A stretch of 64,000 bases of DNA from Streptomyces djakartensis (lineage in GTDB: Bacteria; Actinomycetota; Actinomycetes; Streptomycetales; Streptomycetaceae): positions 365,654 through 429,653 of the forward strand of contig NZ_BMWE01000004.1 of NCBI RefSeq assembly GCF_014651075.1, given 5' to 3'. The notes below the pieces were generated by a model that was not told the origin of the DNA, did not search any database, and saw nothing but the letters and a program-made list of their open reading frames with translations. Positions 52,054 to 59,993 of the stretch are shown piece after piece (the stretch's first letter is position 1; every line of letters starts with the position of its first letter). Both the position numbers and the translations under genes were made by a program.

Positions 52054-53223
52054 GTGAAATCAAGAAGACTGACCGGGACCCGACGCCGCGTCACCATAAT
52101 CGGGGCAGCGGCGACCTCGGTCGTCGCCGGAGTCGCCCTGCTGCCCAACTGGAGCGCCGGCGCGGCGGTCGTCGACGACCCGACGGTGGACGCGAAGACC
52201 AAGGCCACCTTCCAGCGGCTGGCGGACGCGGTCTTCACCGACCGCACCAACGCCCTGCTCGACGCGGGGACGGGCGATCACGGGAAGCAGCTGACCAACG
52301 GCTTCTCCGGCGACGTCACACTGTCCTCCGGCACGGCCCGCGCCGAGGACGCCGCCCTGTCCGCGCTGGAGCAGCGCAAGGAGAAGCTGGCGAAGGCCGG
52401 CGAGAAGTACAGCAAGGCCGGCACCACCGTCACCCTGAACGCCACGCGGGTGACGGGCCGTACGGCCAAGGCGGCGGTCACCGAGACCACCACCCTGACC
52501 TACGCCGGGGCCCGGGGCGGCGCGCCGAGGACCACCGGCTTCCAGGCCCACCACGAGCTGACCTTCAGGGCCGACCGGCAGGGCGACTGGCAGCTGACCG
52601 GCATCCGCGACACCGACCAGGGCGGTCTCGCGGTGAACACGCTCTCCAAGCCGGCCACCGTCAGGGCGACCACCGCCGACGACACCACGCCGAGCGCCCC
52701 GCGGGCGGCGACCACGCGCAACCCGGCGCCCGCCCCGAAGACCGCCACGACGTACGACTACAAGGCCATGGCGGCCTACGCCGAGAAGCACTGGAACGCC
52801 TACAACAAGGACTACCCGGACTTCAACGGCCACGGCGCCGGCGGCGACTGCACCAACTTCGTCAGCCAGGCCCTGAAGGCGGGCGGCTGGAAGCACGCGC
52901 CCGGCTATGTGTACGACTACACCAAGTGGTTCGGCAACGCCGACATCCAGTCGCACTCGTTCATCGGCGTCAACGAGTGGTCCTGGTTCGCCCAGAACTC
53001 CAAGCGGACCAAGCCGCTCGCCAACGTCTACCAGCTCGAGGTCGGTGACGTCCTCCAGGTGGACTTCGACCGGGACGGGTCCAAGGACCACACGATGATC
53101 GTCTCGTTCAAGAGCGGCGGCGAGCCGTACCTGACGTACCACTCCAACAACACGCTGCGCAGGTCGGTGTCGAGCATCGTCGCGACGTACCCGACCGCGT
53201 ACTACTACGCCTACCGCACCTGA
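52054..53223 (+). CDS. Secreted amidase-domain protein (Amidase_6)
   Basis: A 389-residue secreted protein with a signal peptide (MKSRRLTGTRRRVTIIGAAA to SAGAAV). The first half is helical and unassigned. The C-terminal Amidase_6 domain starts at YDYKAMAAYAEKHW and has the nucleophile region GGDCTNFVSQALKAGGW (Cys) and SKDHTMIVSF (His). This papain-like fold (NlpC/P60 relatives) cuts peptide bonds in wall peptides or related substrates. The GTG start follows AGAGGGG. It continues the run of wall genes. Confidence 0.88.
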   Translation: MKSRRLTGTRRRVTIIGAAATSVVAGVALLPNWSAGAAVVDDPTVDAKTKATFQRLADAVFTDRTNALLDAGTGDHGKQLTNGFSGDVTLSSGTARAEDAALSALEQRKEKLAKAGEKYSKAGTTVTLNATRVTGRTAKAAVTETTTLTYAGARGGAPRTTGFQAHHELTFRADRQGDWQLTGIRDTDQGGLAVNTLSKPATVRATTADDTTPSAPRAATTRNPAPAPKTATTYDYKAMAAYAEKHWNAYNKDYPDFNGHGAGGDCTNFVSQALKAGGWKHAPGYVYDYTKWFGNADIQSHSFIGVNEWSWFAQNSKRTKPLANVYQLEVGDVLQVDFDRDGSKDHTMIVSFKSGGEPYLTYHSNNTLRRSVSSIVATYPTAYYYAYRT

Positions 53224-53242
53224 GGCCGGGCGGGGGCCGGGC

Positions 53243-54634
53243 TCAGTGTCCGGCCCCTCGCTCCTCGCGTATCAGGCCCACCACACGGGCCACCGCCTGC
53301 CGGATCGCCTCGGTCTCCGTCAGGAAGTGCCAGTAGTCGGGATGCCGGCCCTCCAGGGTGGTGATCGCCCGGTCGAGGCGGGCCACCGCGTCGTCCAGAG
53401 GGCGGGCGTGGCGCGGGTCGGGGGTGTTGCGGCCGGCCATGGCGAGACGCTGGGCGTCGCGGATGGCGAACCGGGTGCGCTCGATCTCCCGCTGGGGGTC
53501 CTTCTGCACGGCGTTCAGGCGGTGCAGCCGGTCGCCGGCGGCCGACACGGCCTCGTCGGTGGTGTTGAGCAGGGCTCGCACCGTCGACAGCAGGGACATG
53601 GCGTCGGGCCAGCGCTGTTCGTCGCGGGCGGAGCGGGCCTCGGCCAGTTTGGCCTCGGCCCGGCGGACGTTCTCGGTGGCGATGCCGGGGACGTGCTGCA
53701 AATCCTGCCAGCAGGCGGCGGTGAAGCGGCGCCGGAGTTCGCTCAGGACGGGTTCGACCTGTTCGGAGCGGGTGGTGAGGGCCTGGGCACGGGTGCGCAG
53801 GGAGACCAGCCGGTGGTCGATCTCGGCGGCGCGCTCCGGGAGCCGCTCGGCCTCCACACGGACCGCCTCGGCCTCGCGGGTGACACGCTCGGCCCGCTCC
53901 AGGGTCTGGGGCACGCCGTGCCGGCCGGCGCCCTGGTTGAGCTTGGTCAGTTCGGGGGAGAGGGCGGCGAGACGGGCCGCGAGGTCGTCCGCCCGCAGCC
54001 CTGACGCTCGTACGGCGTCGAGGGCCTGGGAGGCGGCGAGCAGGGCCTGGCGGGCGCGTTCGACCGCGGGGGCGAGGCGGGCCAGCTGGGTCTCGGCCTT
54101 GCCGAGCAGCGGGCCGAGCCCGTCGGCGAACCGGTCCAGCTCCTGCTTGACCCGGCCGAGTTCCTCCTTCGCGGCGGTCAGCTCGCCGCGGGCCCGGGAG
54201 GCGGCCGAGGCCTCCAGGTCGTCGCGGTCGAGGTCGTGGGCGTCGACGGCGTCGATGTACCGGTGGCTGGCCTCGTCGATGCGGCGGCCGAGCGCGTCGA
54301 AGCCGTCGACGGCGCGGCGGGCGGCGGGGGAGTCGTCGACGGCCGTGATCGTCTCGATCGAGATGCGCAGGTCGCGCTGTGCCGTGTCGAGCTCGTAGAA
54401 GGCGGCCGCCGCGGCGTCCTTAGCGGCCTGTGCCTCGGCGCGCTGGCTCTCGGCACGGCCGCCGAACCAGCGCCGGGTGCCCCCGCCCGCGAAGGCTGCG
54501 GGCAGCGCCAGCGCGGCCAGCAGGGGCAGTCCCACCAGGGTGAGCGTGTCACGCAGAGGGCCCGGGGTGCGGGGGACGCGGCGGTGTGCGCGCGGCACCG
54601 ACGGCGAGTACGTCTGCGCTGGTGTCGCCGTCAC
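53243..54634 (-). CDS. Coiled-coil single-pass membrane protein
   Basis: A 463-residue protein. After about 28 residues a hydrophobic segment (LTLVGLPLLAALALPAAFAGG) is followed by a very long alpha-helical part rich in Ala, Arg, Glu and Leu with heptads, for example AKEELGRVKQELDRFADGLG and LERAERVTREAEAVRVEAERL. No enzyme motif is seen. It may be a structural or scaffold protein of the cell envelope; similar proteins are common and unnamed in Streptomyces. The GTG start follows GGGAGAGGGA. Confidence 0.75.
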   Translation of the reverse strand: MTATPAQTYSPSVPRAHRRVPRTPGPLRDTLTLVGLPLLAALALPAAFAGGGTRRWFGGRAESQRAEAQAAKDAAAAAFYELDTAQRDLRISIETITAVDDSPAARRAVDGFDALGRRIDEASHRYIDAVDAHDLDRDDLEASAASRARGELTAAKEELGRVKQELDRFADGLGPLLGKAETQLARLAPAVERARQALLAASQALDAVRASGLRADDLAARLAALSPELTKLNQGAGRHGVPQTLERAERVTREAEAVRVEAERLPERAAEIDHRLVSLRTRAQALTTRSEQVEPVLSELRRRFTAACWQDLQHVPGIATENVRRAEAKLAEARSARDEQRWPDAMSLLSTVRALLNTTDEAVSAAGDRLHRLNAVQKDPQREIERTRFAIRDAQRLAMAGRNTPDPRHARPLDDAVARLDRAITTLEGRHPDYWHFLTETEAIRQAVARVVGLIREERGAGH

Positions 54635-54848
54635 ATCCCTCTCCCGTGCTGTGGTCCACCCTGCCCGGTGTCATTCTCCCACCGGTTAAGGACGAACACA
54701 CGGGCCGGTCAGTTCACCGTCCGGACCGAAATTCCGCCGTCGCCGGTGCGGACGCGCATGCGGAGCCGTGTCCCCACGGGACAAGAACTCCGCGCGCGTG
54801 ATGCTTCCCCGGGCTGGTCTCAACCCGGCTGGTGCTGATGGCGCAAGA

Positions 54849-54873
54849 CCTCCTGGAGCGCTGCTCCAGGAGG
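54849..54873. terminator. 11-bp perfect hairpin in the gap before tRNA-Val
   Basis: CCTCCTGGAGC and GCTCCAGGAGG with loop GCT lie at 54849-54873 in a 408-base gap between a gene reading left and a tRNA reading right. No coding sequence ends here, so it could terminate a small RNA transcribed from either side. Confidence 0.45.
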
Positions 54874-55042
54874 CGGCCTGAGCCGGTCATCCCCTCCTGT
54901 CAGGGACGGGAGGAGCCGGGAGGAGGCGTCCGCTCCGGGCCACTCCCGGATCAGGGGTGGGGATATCCCCGGTCCGGTTTGCGGGACCGGGCCCCGGGCA
55001 ATGTAGGCTGTCGATTCGTCCTGGGCGTGTGGCCCGGGAGCC

Positions 55043-55114
<72 letters not shown>

Positions 55115-55132
55115 CAACCGTGCAGCAGGTCA

Positions 55133-55162
55133 GAGGCCCCCGGAGAGTTTTCCGGGGGCCTC
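55133..55162 (+). terminator. Terminator of tRNA-Val
   Basis: A perfect 12-bp stem (55133-55144 with 55151-55162) and a loop GAGTTT lie 18 bases after the tRNA. Confidence 0.85.
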
Positions 55163-55192
55163 CTCGCGGTCGCCGGCCGGCCGGACCTGCCG

Positions 55193-55315
55193 TCAGTCGA
55201 CGTCCGTGGTGCCGAGCCTGGCGTACACGTCCGGCCGGGCACGGCGCAGGCGTAGGGCGAGAGCCACGCCGGCCAGGAAGACGGCCGGAGTGAGCGCGAC
55301 CAGCGTCCAGTTGAC
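55193..55315 (-). pseudogene. 3' remnant of a small membrane protein gene
   Basis: Forty codons encode a hydrophobic helix (WTLVALTPAVFLAGVALAL) followed by RLRRARPDVYARLGTTDVD and a stop. The frame has no start codon at a sensible place (GTC at the expected position) and upstream it runs into sequence whose codon bias favours the opposite strand. It looks like the end of a gene cut off by recombination near 55315. Confidence 0.45.
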
Positions 55316-55336
55316 GGCCGGACCGGCGCCGCCACC

Positions 55337-55546
55337 GTGCTGGTCTCCAAGCGCCTCGGCTCGGCCCTGGGCCTGGTGGCGCCCCCCGTGATGCTCTCGG
55401 ACGTGGCCCGTGAGACGGCCCCGCACCGGAGCGCAGTGCTCGACCGGGCCGCCACCGGCCACAGCCGCGCCGCCTGCGCCTTCGACCTCGGTCCGCGCGC
55501 CCTGTTCACCGGATTCCACGACCTGCTCGGCGCGGGCGAGAGCGGC
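55337..55546 (+). pseudogene. Orphan coding fragment with strong codon bias
   Basis: Seventy codons from GTG 55337 have near-perfect G/C third positions (VLVSKRLGSALGLVAPPVML and onward to FHDLLGAGESG) and then a rare TTA codon, after which the bias is lost. I do not recognise the family. No ribosome site is present. It is probably a remnant of a larger gene, fused head to head with the fragment at 55193-55315. Confidence 0.4.
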
Positions 55547-55558
55547 TTACCTTCGCCG

Positions 55559-55909
55559 CTACGAGGCTCCGTCGCCGTCCGGCGGAGCCTCGTGCGCGTG
55601 CTTCAGCTCCGAGCGGGCCGCCACCCGCTCGGGGCCGCTGAGTTCGGCCCAGTAGCGGTGGGTGCTGATGAACACCGCAAGCTCGTGCTCGCGCCGCCGG
55701 AGCTTCTCCACCTCGGCCTGTTCGTCGGCGGTCCAGCCGGGCGAGGCGGGGCGTTCCACCTTTCGCCAGCCGTTGTCGTCGCTGAAACCGTCCAGCGGTT
55801 CCACCGACCAGGGGAGCCGCTTCAGCAGGGCCGACAGCTCGGCCCGGACCTGATGGAGTTCCTCCTGACCGGCGAGGAGGTCACTCGGAAAGTCATAGGT
55901 CGTAGCCAC
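55559..55909 (-). CDS. Small hypothetical protein, 116 residues
   Basis: A soluble helical protein with no recognised domain. It begins MATTYDFPSDLLAGQEELHQ, has WRKVERPASPGWTADEQAEVEKL in the middle and ends DGDGAS. Codon bias is normal after the first ten codons, which are more AT-rich. The last codons and the stop form one arm of an 11-bp hairpin (55561-55571 with 55583-55593), which acts as a built-in terminator. The GTG start has no ribosome site and may be leaderless. Confidence 0.65.
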   Translation of the reverse strand: MATTYDFPSDLLAGQEELHQVRAELSALLKRLPWSVEPLDGFSDDNGWRKVERPASPGWTADEQAEVEKLRRREHELAVFISTHRYWAELSGPERVAARSELKHAHEAPPDGDGAS

Positions 55910-55960
55910 AGCCCAATGATACGCCTGTTCGAATTTGGGTGGCGAGTTCGTTCCCGTGGT

Positions 55961-56071
55961 TCAGGTGCGCGTGTGTTCCCTCGCCGGCTCGCCCACCACC
56001 CGGGCCGCCACCGGCGCCGCCACGCCGTGCCGCTCGGCCGCGCGCAGCAACGCCCCGCCGATGGCGTCCAT
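55961..56071 (-). pseudogene. C-terminal remnant resembling 2-dehydropantoate 2-reductase
   Basis: Thirty-six codons encode MDAIGGALLRAAERHGVAAP and VAARVVGEPAREHTRT before a TGA. The pattern D-A-x-x-G-A-x-x-R-x-x-x-x-x-G-V-x-x-P-V is the C-terminal helix signature of the PanE/ApbA family (EIDALNGAVVRLG-type). The rest of the enzyme is missing, so I read it as a gene fragment. Confidence 0.45.
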
Positions 56072-56181
56072 TCCATGTCTGTCGGGTTCCTTTCGCCGGT
56101 CGTCCCCGGGACGGTGGCCGCCTTGGGCGATCATGGCAGGAACCGCTGTCGCAGGTGGGCCGCAAGGGCGACACTGGGGTC

Positions 56182-56412
56182 ATGTGCCGGAGTATCAAGA
56201 CCCTGCGTCCACCCGCGCTGCCCGAGCAGGCCACGGAGGCGGACATCCGGGCTGCCGCGTTGCAGTACGTGCGGAAGGTCTCGGGCTTCCGCGCGCCCGC
56301 GGCTCACAACCAGGAGGTGTTCGAACGCGCCGTGGAGGCCGTCGCGCAGGCCACGGCCGAGTTGCTGGACGGACTGGAGATCCGGGGAGCCGCGGCCCGG
56401 CAGGCGAGCTAG
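56182..56412 (+). CDS. DUF2277 family protein
   Basis: A 76-residue protein that starts MCRSIKTLRPP and contains ADIRAAALQYVRKVSGFRAP and FERAVEAVAQATAELLDGLE, the whole DUF2277 pattern at normal length. The family is found in many bacteria and has no known role; members look like small two-helix DNA- or protein-binding units. No clear ribosome site precedes the ATG. Confidence 0.9.
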   Translation: MCRSIKTLRPPALPEQATEADIRAAALQYVRKVSGFRAPAAHNQEVFERAVEAVAQATAELLDGLEIRGAAARQAS

Positions 56413-56520
56413 CACCGGCCGAGGCCTGCGAGCACCCCGGCCGGCGAAACCCGCGACGTGTCGGCGTCCGGGCTCCTGCCCGGCCCGAGGGCTGCGCCCC
56501 GGGGCCGGCCTCCGCTCCCG

Positions 56521-56613
56521 CTCGGCTGCGGGCGGTCCTGCCGCTGGGGCGATGGGGGTCCCCGGCTCGAGCGAAGTCGACTGCCTGGGCGAGGGTGGGC
56601 GCAGCGGCACCCC
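56521..56613. repeat. Dispersed repeat family B, longer copy
   Basis: CTCGGCTGCGGGCGGTCCTG and CCGCTGGGGC at 56521-56550, then an extra segment with GGGGGTCCCC and CTCGAGCGAAG, then GTGGGCGCAGCGGCACCCC. The ends form the same CCGCTG and CAGCGG inverted repeat as the copy near 10277. It fills most of the 284-base gap 56413-56696, where I see no gene. Confidence 0.65.
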
Positions 56614-56696
56614 GGCCCGAGGCCCGCGCCCCGGGAACCGGAACCGGCCCCTGACCGCAGGTCGATAACGCCAGGGGAGCCGGCCGTCCGCCAGGC

Positions 56697-57302
56697 CTAC
56701 GACACGCCCGACGCCCGCGGCTGGCGGCGCACCAGGTAGGCCGCCCCGGCCCCCGCCCCGAACAGCGCCCCCACCGACACCGCCGTCGCCAGCCAGCTCG
56801 CGCCCAGCCAGTGAGCACCGAAGTAACCGAGGGCGACGCTGTACGCGGCCCAGACGAGACCAGCCAGGGCCGACCAGGGGAGGAAGTCGCGGGCGCGGCG
56901 GTGGGCGGCGCCCGCGCCGAGGGAGACGACCGAGCGGCCGGCGGGGGCGAAGCGCGCCAGGACGACGAGCGCGCCGCCACCCCGGGCGAGCGCCGTGCCG
57001 AGACGTTCCTGCGCGGTGGTCAGGCGCCGGGAGCGGGAGATCGCCCGGTCCAGGCGGTCGCCGCCGCGCCAGGCGAGGCGATAGGCGACCAGGTCGCCCA
57101 TGACGGAGGCGGTGGCGGCGCAGACGATCAGCACCAGGATGTCGGGGACGTCGGCAGCGGAGCCCGCGGCCGCCGCCGTGGCCGCCGTGATCACGAGGAC
57201 ACCGCTGGGCAGCACCGGGAGGAACACGTCGAGCAGGACCGACAGTGCCACCACCGCGTAGATCCATGGGCTGCCGACCAGCGACCCCACCTGCTCCAGC
57301 AC
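56697..57302 (-). CDS. DedA-family membrane protein 2
   Basis: A 201-residue DedA protein with VFLPVLPSGVLVITAATAAA in place of the PxPxE loop and the conserved Arg motif seen as VLARFAPAGRSVVSLGAG. It has four to five helices and a short tail. I chose GTG 57302 because GGGGAG lies 5 bases before it; a long upstream extension has no support. It differs from DedA 1 at 47149 in its first motif. It likely acts in lipid-carrier recycling. Confidence 0.85.
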   Translation of the reverse strand: MLEQVGSLVGSPWIYAVVALSVLLDVFLPVLPSGVLVITAATAAAAGSAADVPDILVLIVCAATASVMGDLVAYRLAWRGGDRLDRAISRSRRLTTAQERLGTALARGGGALVVLARFAPAGRSVVSLGAGAAHRRARDFLPWSALAGLVWAAYSVALGYFGAHWLGASWLATAVSVGALFGAGAGAAYLVRRQPRASGVS

Positions 57303-57522
57303 CGCGACTCCCCGTGATTCCCCCGTGGGCCAGACCGCGCCGCAGTGTCGCCGGGGGAGCGGCAGGGATGACCGATGACAGCCATACAGCGTACGCCTGG
57401 GGTGTGACGGGTGGTTCACGGGGGGCTCGTGCGTTCGGTACGGCGTTTTCACACCGCCCACGAAAACGGCGCCTGCCCGCACTCGCGGGAAGGCGCCGCT
57501 CCGTGCGGTACGGCCGGGCGGC

Positions 57523-57975
57523 TCAGGCCGCCACGGGGGTCTGGTCCGTGGACCGCCGCTCCTGCTCCGACGTGCGCTTCTCCAGCAGCCGGTCGACGCC
57601 GAACGCGCCCGAGCCCGTGAAGATCAGCAGGAACATGGCCCAGCAGTACATGGCCGCGCCCTCGCCGCTGTTCTCGATGGGCCACAGCCCCTGCGGCTGG
57701 TGGACCTTGAAGTACGCGTAGGCCATCGCGCCGGAGGCGATGAAGGCCGCGATGCGGGTGCCCAGGCCCAGCAGTACCAGGCTGCCGCCGACGAGTTCTA
57801 TGACGGCCGCGTACCAGTTCGGCCAGGCGCCGGTCGGGGCGGTGCCGCCCTTGCCGTCCACGCCACCGAGGACGCCGAAGAGCGCGACGGCGCCATGGCA
57901 GGCGAACAGCAGGCCGACGACGATCCGGAACAGTCCGAGTGCGTACGGCTGCGCACCGTTGAGGCGAGCGGTCAT
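57523..57975 (-). CDS. DoxX-family membrane protein
   Basis: A 150-residue protein with four hydrophobic helices. LFRIVVGLLFACHGAVALFG near the N-terminus and YAAVIELVGGSLVLLGLGTR in the middle are DoxX landmarks. DoxX proteins act in thiol and sulfur redox balance or as quinone-linked subunits. The C-terminus is charged. AAGGAGA precedes the ATG. A palindrome (58064-58073) lies upstream over a possible promoter. Confidence 0.88.
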   Translation of the reverse strand: MTARLNGAQPYALGLFRIVVGLLFACHGAVALFGVLGGVDGKGGTAPTGAWPNWYAAVIELVGGSLVLLGLGTRIAAFIASGAMAYAYFKVHQPQGLWPIENSGEGAAMYCWAMFLLIFTGSGAFGVDRLLEKRTSEQERRSTDQTPVAA

Positions 57976-58063
57976 ATGAGGGTCTCCTTCGGGCGGCCGG
58001 CCCGGGGAGGCCGGTCGGGGGACAGAACCGATGAGTAACCCACGTTAGGTGCGACTCTTTGAT

Positions 58064-58073
58064 ACTTGCAAGT
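58064..58073. promoter_or_regulatory. ACTTGCAAGT palindrome upstream of doxX
   Basis: A perfect 10-base palindrome about 90 bases before the DoxX start overlaps a TTGCAA hexamer on the minus strand, with TAACGT 18 bases further. The base composition here is much lower in GC than its surroundings. It fits a MarR/HxlR-type redox regulator site. Confidence 0.5.
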
Positions 58074-58230
58074 TCAACATTTGGCCATTGGATTACCTTC
58101 GATCGGGCCCCCCTCCCCCCTTCGGCTGCACGTGGAGCGGCCCCCGTCGCCACATCGGCGCCCTGAAAGAGTGACCGAATTTACACCAGGTGATGACCCG
58201 TCAGGTGACACACCGTCAGGTCGTGAAGGG

Positions 58231-59868
58231 TCAGGGCGCGAGTTCGGAATCAAGAAGTGTCATCAGGCGTGGGCCCGTTCCCTCCCGAGTCCGCGCCTGC
58301 TCCAGTCGCAGCCGGGCCGAACGGCCGTGCAGCGTCAGCGTCATGAGCTGGTTGCCGAACCAGGGTCCGCCCGTCTTGCGCCAGCTGACCGGCGGCCGGG
58401 CAAGGCGCCCGTGCGACGCGAGGCAGCGTCCGATGCCGCGTGAGACGGCGTTCCAGCCGATGCGGAAGGCCAGCCGGATGGACAGCGGCACGGAGTTGTG
58501 GACGGGGGAGCAGACGAGCTGCACCACCCGGGCGTCGGGGCCGTCCCCGGGCCACGAGGGCTCGGCGATGTAGGCGTGGTGCACGTCCCCGGACAGTACG
58601 CACACGGTCGCCGGCGCCTCCCGCCCCGAGCCGGCCTCGGCGATCAGCTCCGCCAGCCCCGCGAAGGACTCCGGGAACGCCGACCAGTGCTCCAGGTCGG
58701 CGGCCCGCCGTAGCTTCTCCGCGAACCGCGCCCAGCGTTCGCCCCGTTCGCCCCGGCACAGTGCCGCGTTCCAGCCCTCGGCGTCGTGCACCAGGTGCGG
58801 CAGCAGCCAGGGCAGCGAGGTGCCGAGGAGGAGGTGGTCGTAGGCGCCGGGCGTGTCCGTCACCTGCTCGCGCAGCCAGGCGTCCTCGCCCGGGTCGAGC
58901 ATCGCGCGGCTGTCCTCGGCGAGGACCCGGGCCGCCCGGCTGTCCACCATCACCAGGCGTACCCGCCCGAAGTCGCGCCGGTAGCTCCAGCGGGCCGTGG
59001 TGGGGTCGGCGTCGGCCCGGGCGGCGAAGGCGCGCAGCACGTCGGTGCCGTCGGGCAGCTCCCGGACCTGCCCGTACAACGGGTCGGCCGCCAGTTCCTC
59101 CAGGGAGAGGTTGCCCAGGTGCTGGTGAACCCAGTACGACATCAGGCCGCTCAGCAGCCGCTCCCGCCACCAGCCGGTGGCCCGCATGTCGGCGAGCCAG
59201 GAGGCGGAGGTGTTCCAGTCGTCGATGACGTCGTGGTCGTCGAAGATCATGAAACTGGGCACGGTCGACAGCAGCCAGCGGATGCGCGGGTCGAGCCAGG
59301 ACTCGTAGTAGAGGTGCGTGTATTCCTCGTAGTCGGCGACCCCGTTGCCCGGCGGTTCGTCCAGGTCGCGGCGGGCCGCGAGCCAGCGCTGGGTGCCGTC
59401 GGAGGTCTCGTCGGCGTACACCTGGTCGCCGAGCAGCAGCAGGACGTCGGGCCGCTCGCCCTCGGGGTCGGCCGCGAGGCGGGTGGCCAGCGCGTCCAGG
59501 GCGTCCGGGCCGACGGGGTCGTGCTCGCCCGCCGGCGGGGCGGCCCAGCGGCAGGAGCCGAAGGCGACGCGCAGGGCGTCCTCCGGTCCCGGCGCGTGGA
59601 TCGCCGAGGGCGGGAAGGGCGAGCCCGGCGGCGGCCACACCCCGGTGCCGTCGAGGAGGACCTCGTACGTCGTGCTCGTGCCCGCCGTGAGGCCGGTCAC
59701 GGGGACCAGCGCGTAGTGGTGGCCCGAGATCTGGAAGGTGCGGGCCGTGCCGCCGGAGCCGTCGGCGCAGCGCACCTCGGCGACGCACGGACGGCTCGTC
59801 TCGACCCATACGGTCGCGGACGAGCCGTCGGTGTACCTCAGCAGTGGTCCGAGGCGCAGTCCGGCCAT
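58231..59868 (-). CDS. PhoD-type alkaline phosphatase D family protein
   Basis: A 545-residue metallophosphatase. Residues 1-95 form a PhoD N-terminal (fibronectin-like) domain. Metal motifs are FGSCRWAAPP near residue 105, LLLLGDQVYAD near 140 and IFDDHDVIDDW near 210, then VLSGDVHHAYI near 425 with two His. No signal peptide or RR motif is seen, unlike classical secreted PhoD, so this is probably a cytosolic phosphatase or phosphodiesterase. It ends near the DoxX promoter. Confidence 0.9.
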   Translation of the reverse strand: MAGLRLGPLLRYTDGSSATVWVETSRPCVAEVRCADGSGGTARTFQISGHHYALVPVTGLTAGTSTTYEVLLDGTGVWPPPGSPFPPSAIHAPGPEDALRVAFGSCRWAAPPAGEHDPVGPDALDALATRLAADPEGERPDVLLLLGDQVYADETSDGTQRWLAARRDLDEPPGNGVADYEEYTHLYYESWLDPRIRWLLSTVPSFMIFDDHDVIDDWNTSASWLADMRATGWWRERLLSGLMSYWVHQHLGNLSLEELAADPLYGQVRELPDGTDVLRAFAARADADPTTARWSYRRDFGRVRLVMVDSRAARVLAEDSRAMLDPGEDAWLREQVTDTPGAYDHLLLGTSLPWLLPHLVHDAEGWNAALCRGERGERWARFAEKLRRAADLEHWSAFPESFAGLAELIAEAGSGREAPATVCVLSGDVHHAYIAEPSWPGDGPDARVVQLVCSPVHNSVPLSIRLAFRIGWNAVSRGIGRCLASHGRLARPPVSWRKTGGPWFGNQLMTLTLHGRSARLRLEQARTREGTGPRLMTLLDSELAP

Positions 59869-59933
59869 CGTGATCCCCTCTCCGTCGCCCCGTACGGTAC
59901 GGAACGACGGAGGTCAGCGGGGAGATGCCGGCA

Positions 59934-59993
59934 CGAACAAGTCCGTGTCGGACAAGGCCGTGTCCGACACGGCCGTGCCGAACAGGTCTGTGT
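59934..59993. repeat. Four 15-bp tandem units with an internal hairpin
   Basis: Units CGAACAAGTCCGTGT, CGGACAAGGCCGTGT, CCGACACGGCCGTGC and CGAACAGGTCTGTGT lie directly after the stop of the HNH gene. Units 2 and 3 hold the perfect hairpin GGCCGTGT-CCG-ACACGGCC (59956-59974), likely the terminator of that gene. Confidence 0.7.

Noticed and set aside
53358..54398. 346-codon plus-strand frame opposite the coiled-coil gene
   Set aside because: It is Ser/Arg-rich with no domain and opposite to a long frame with heptads and a good ribosome site.
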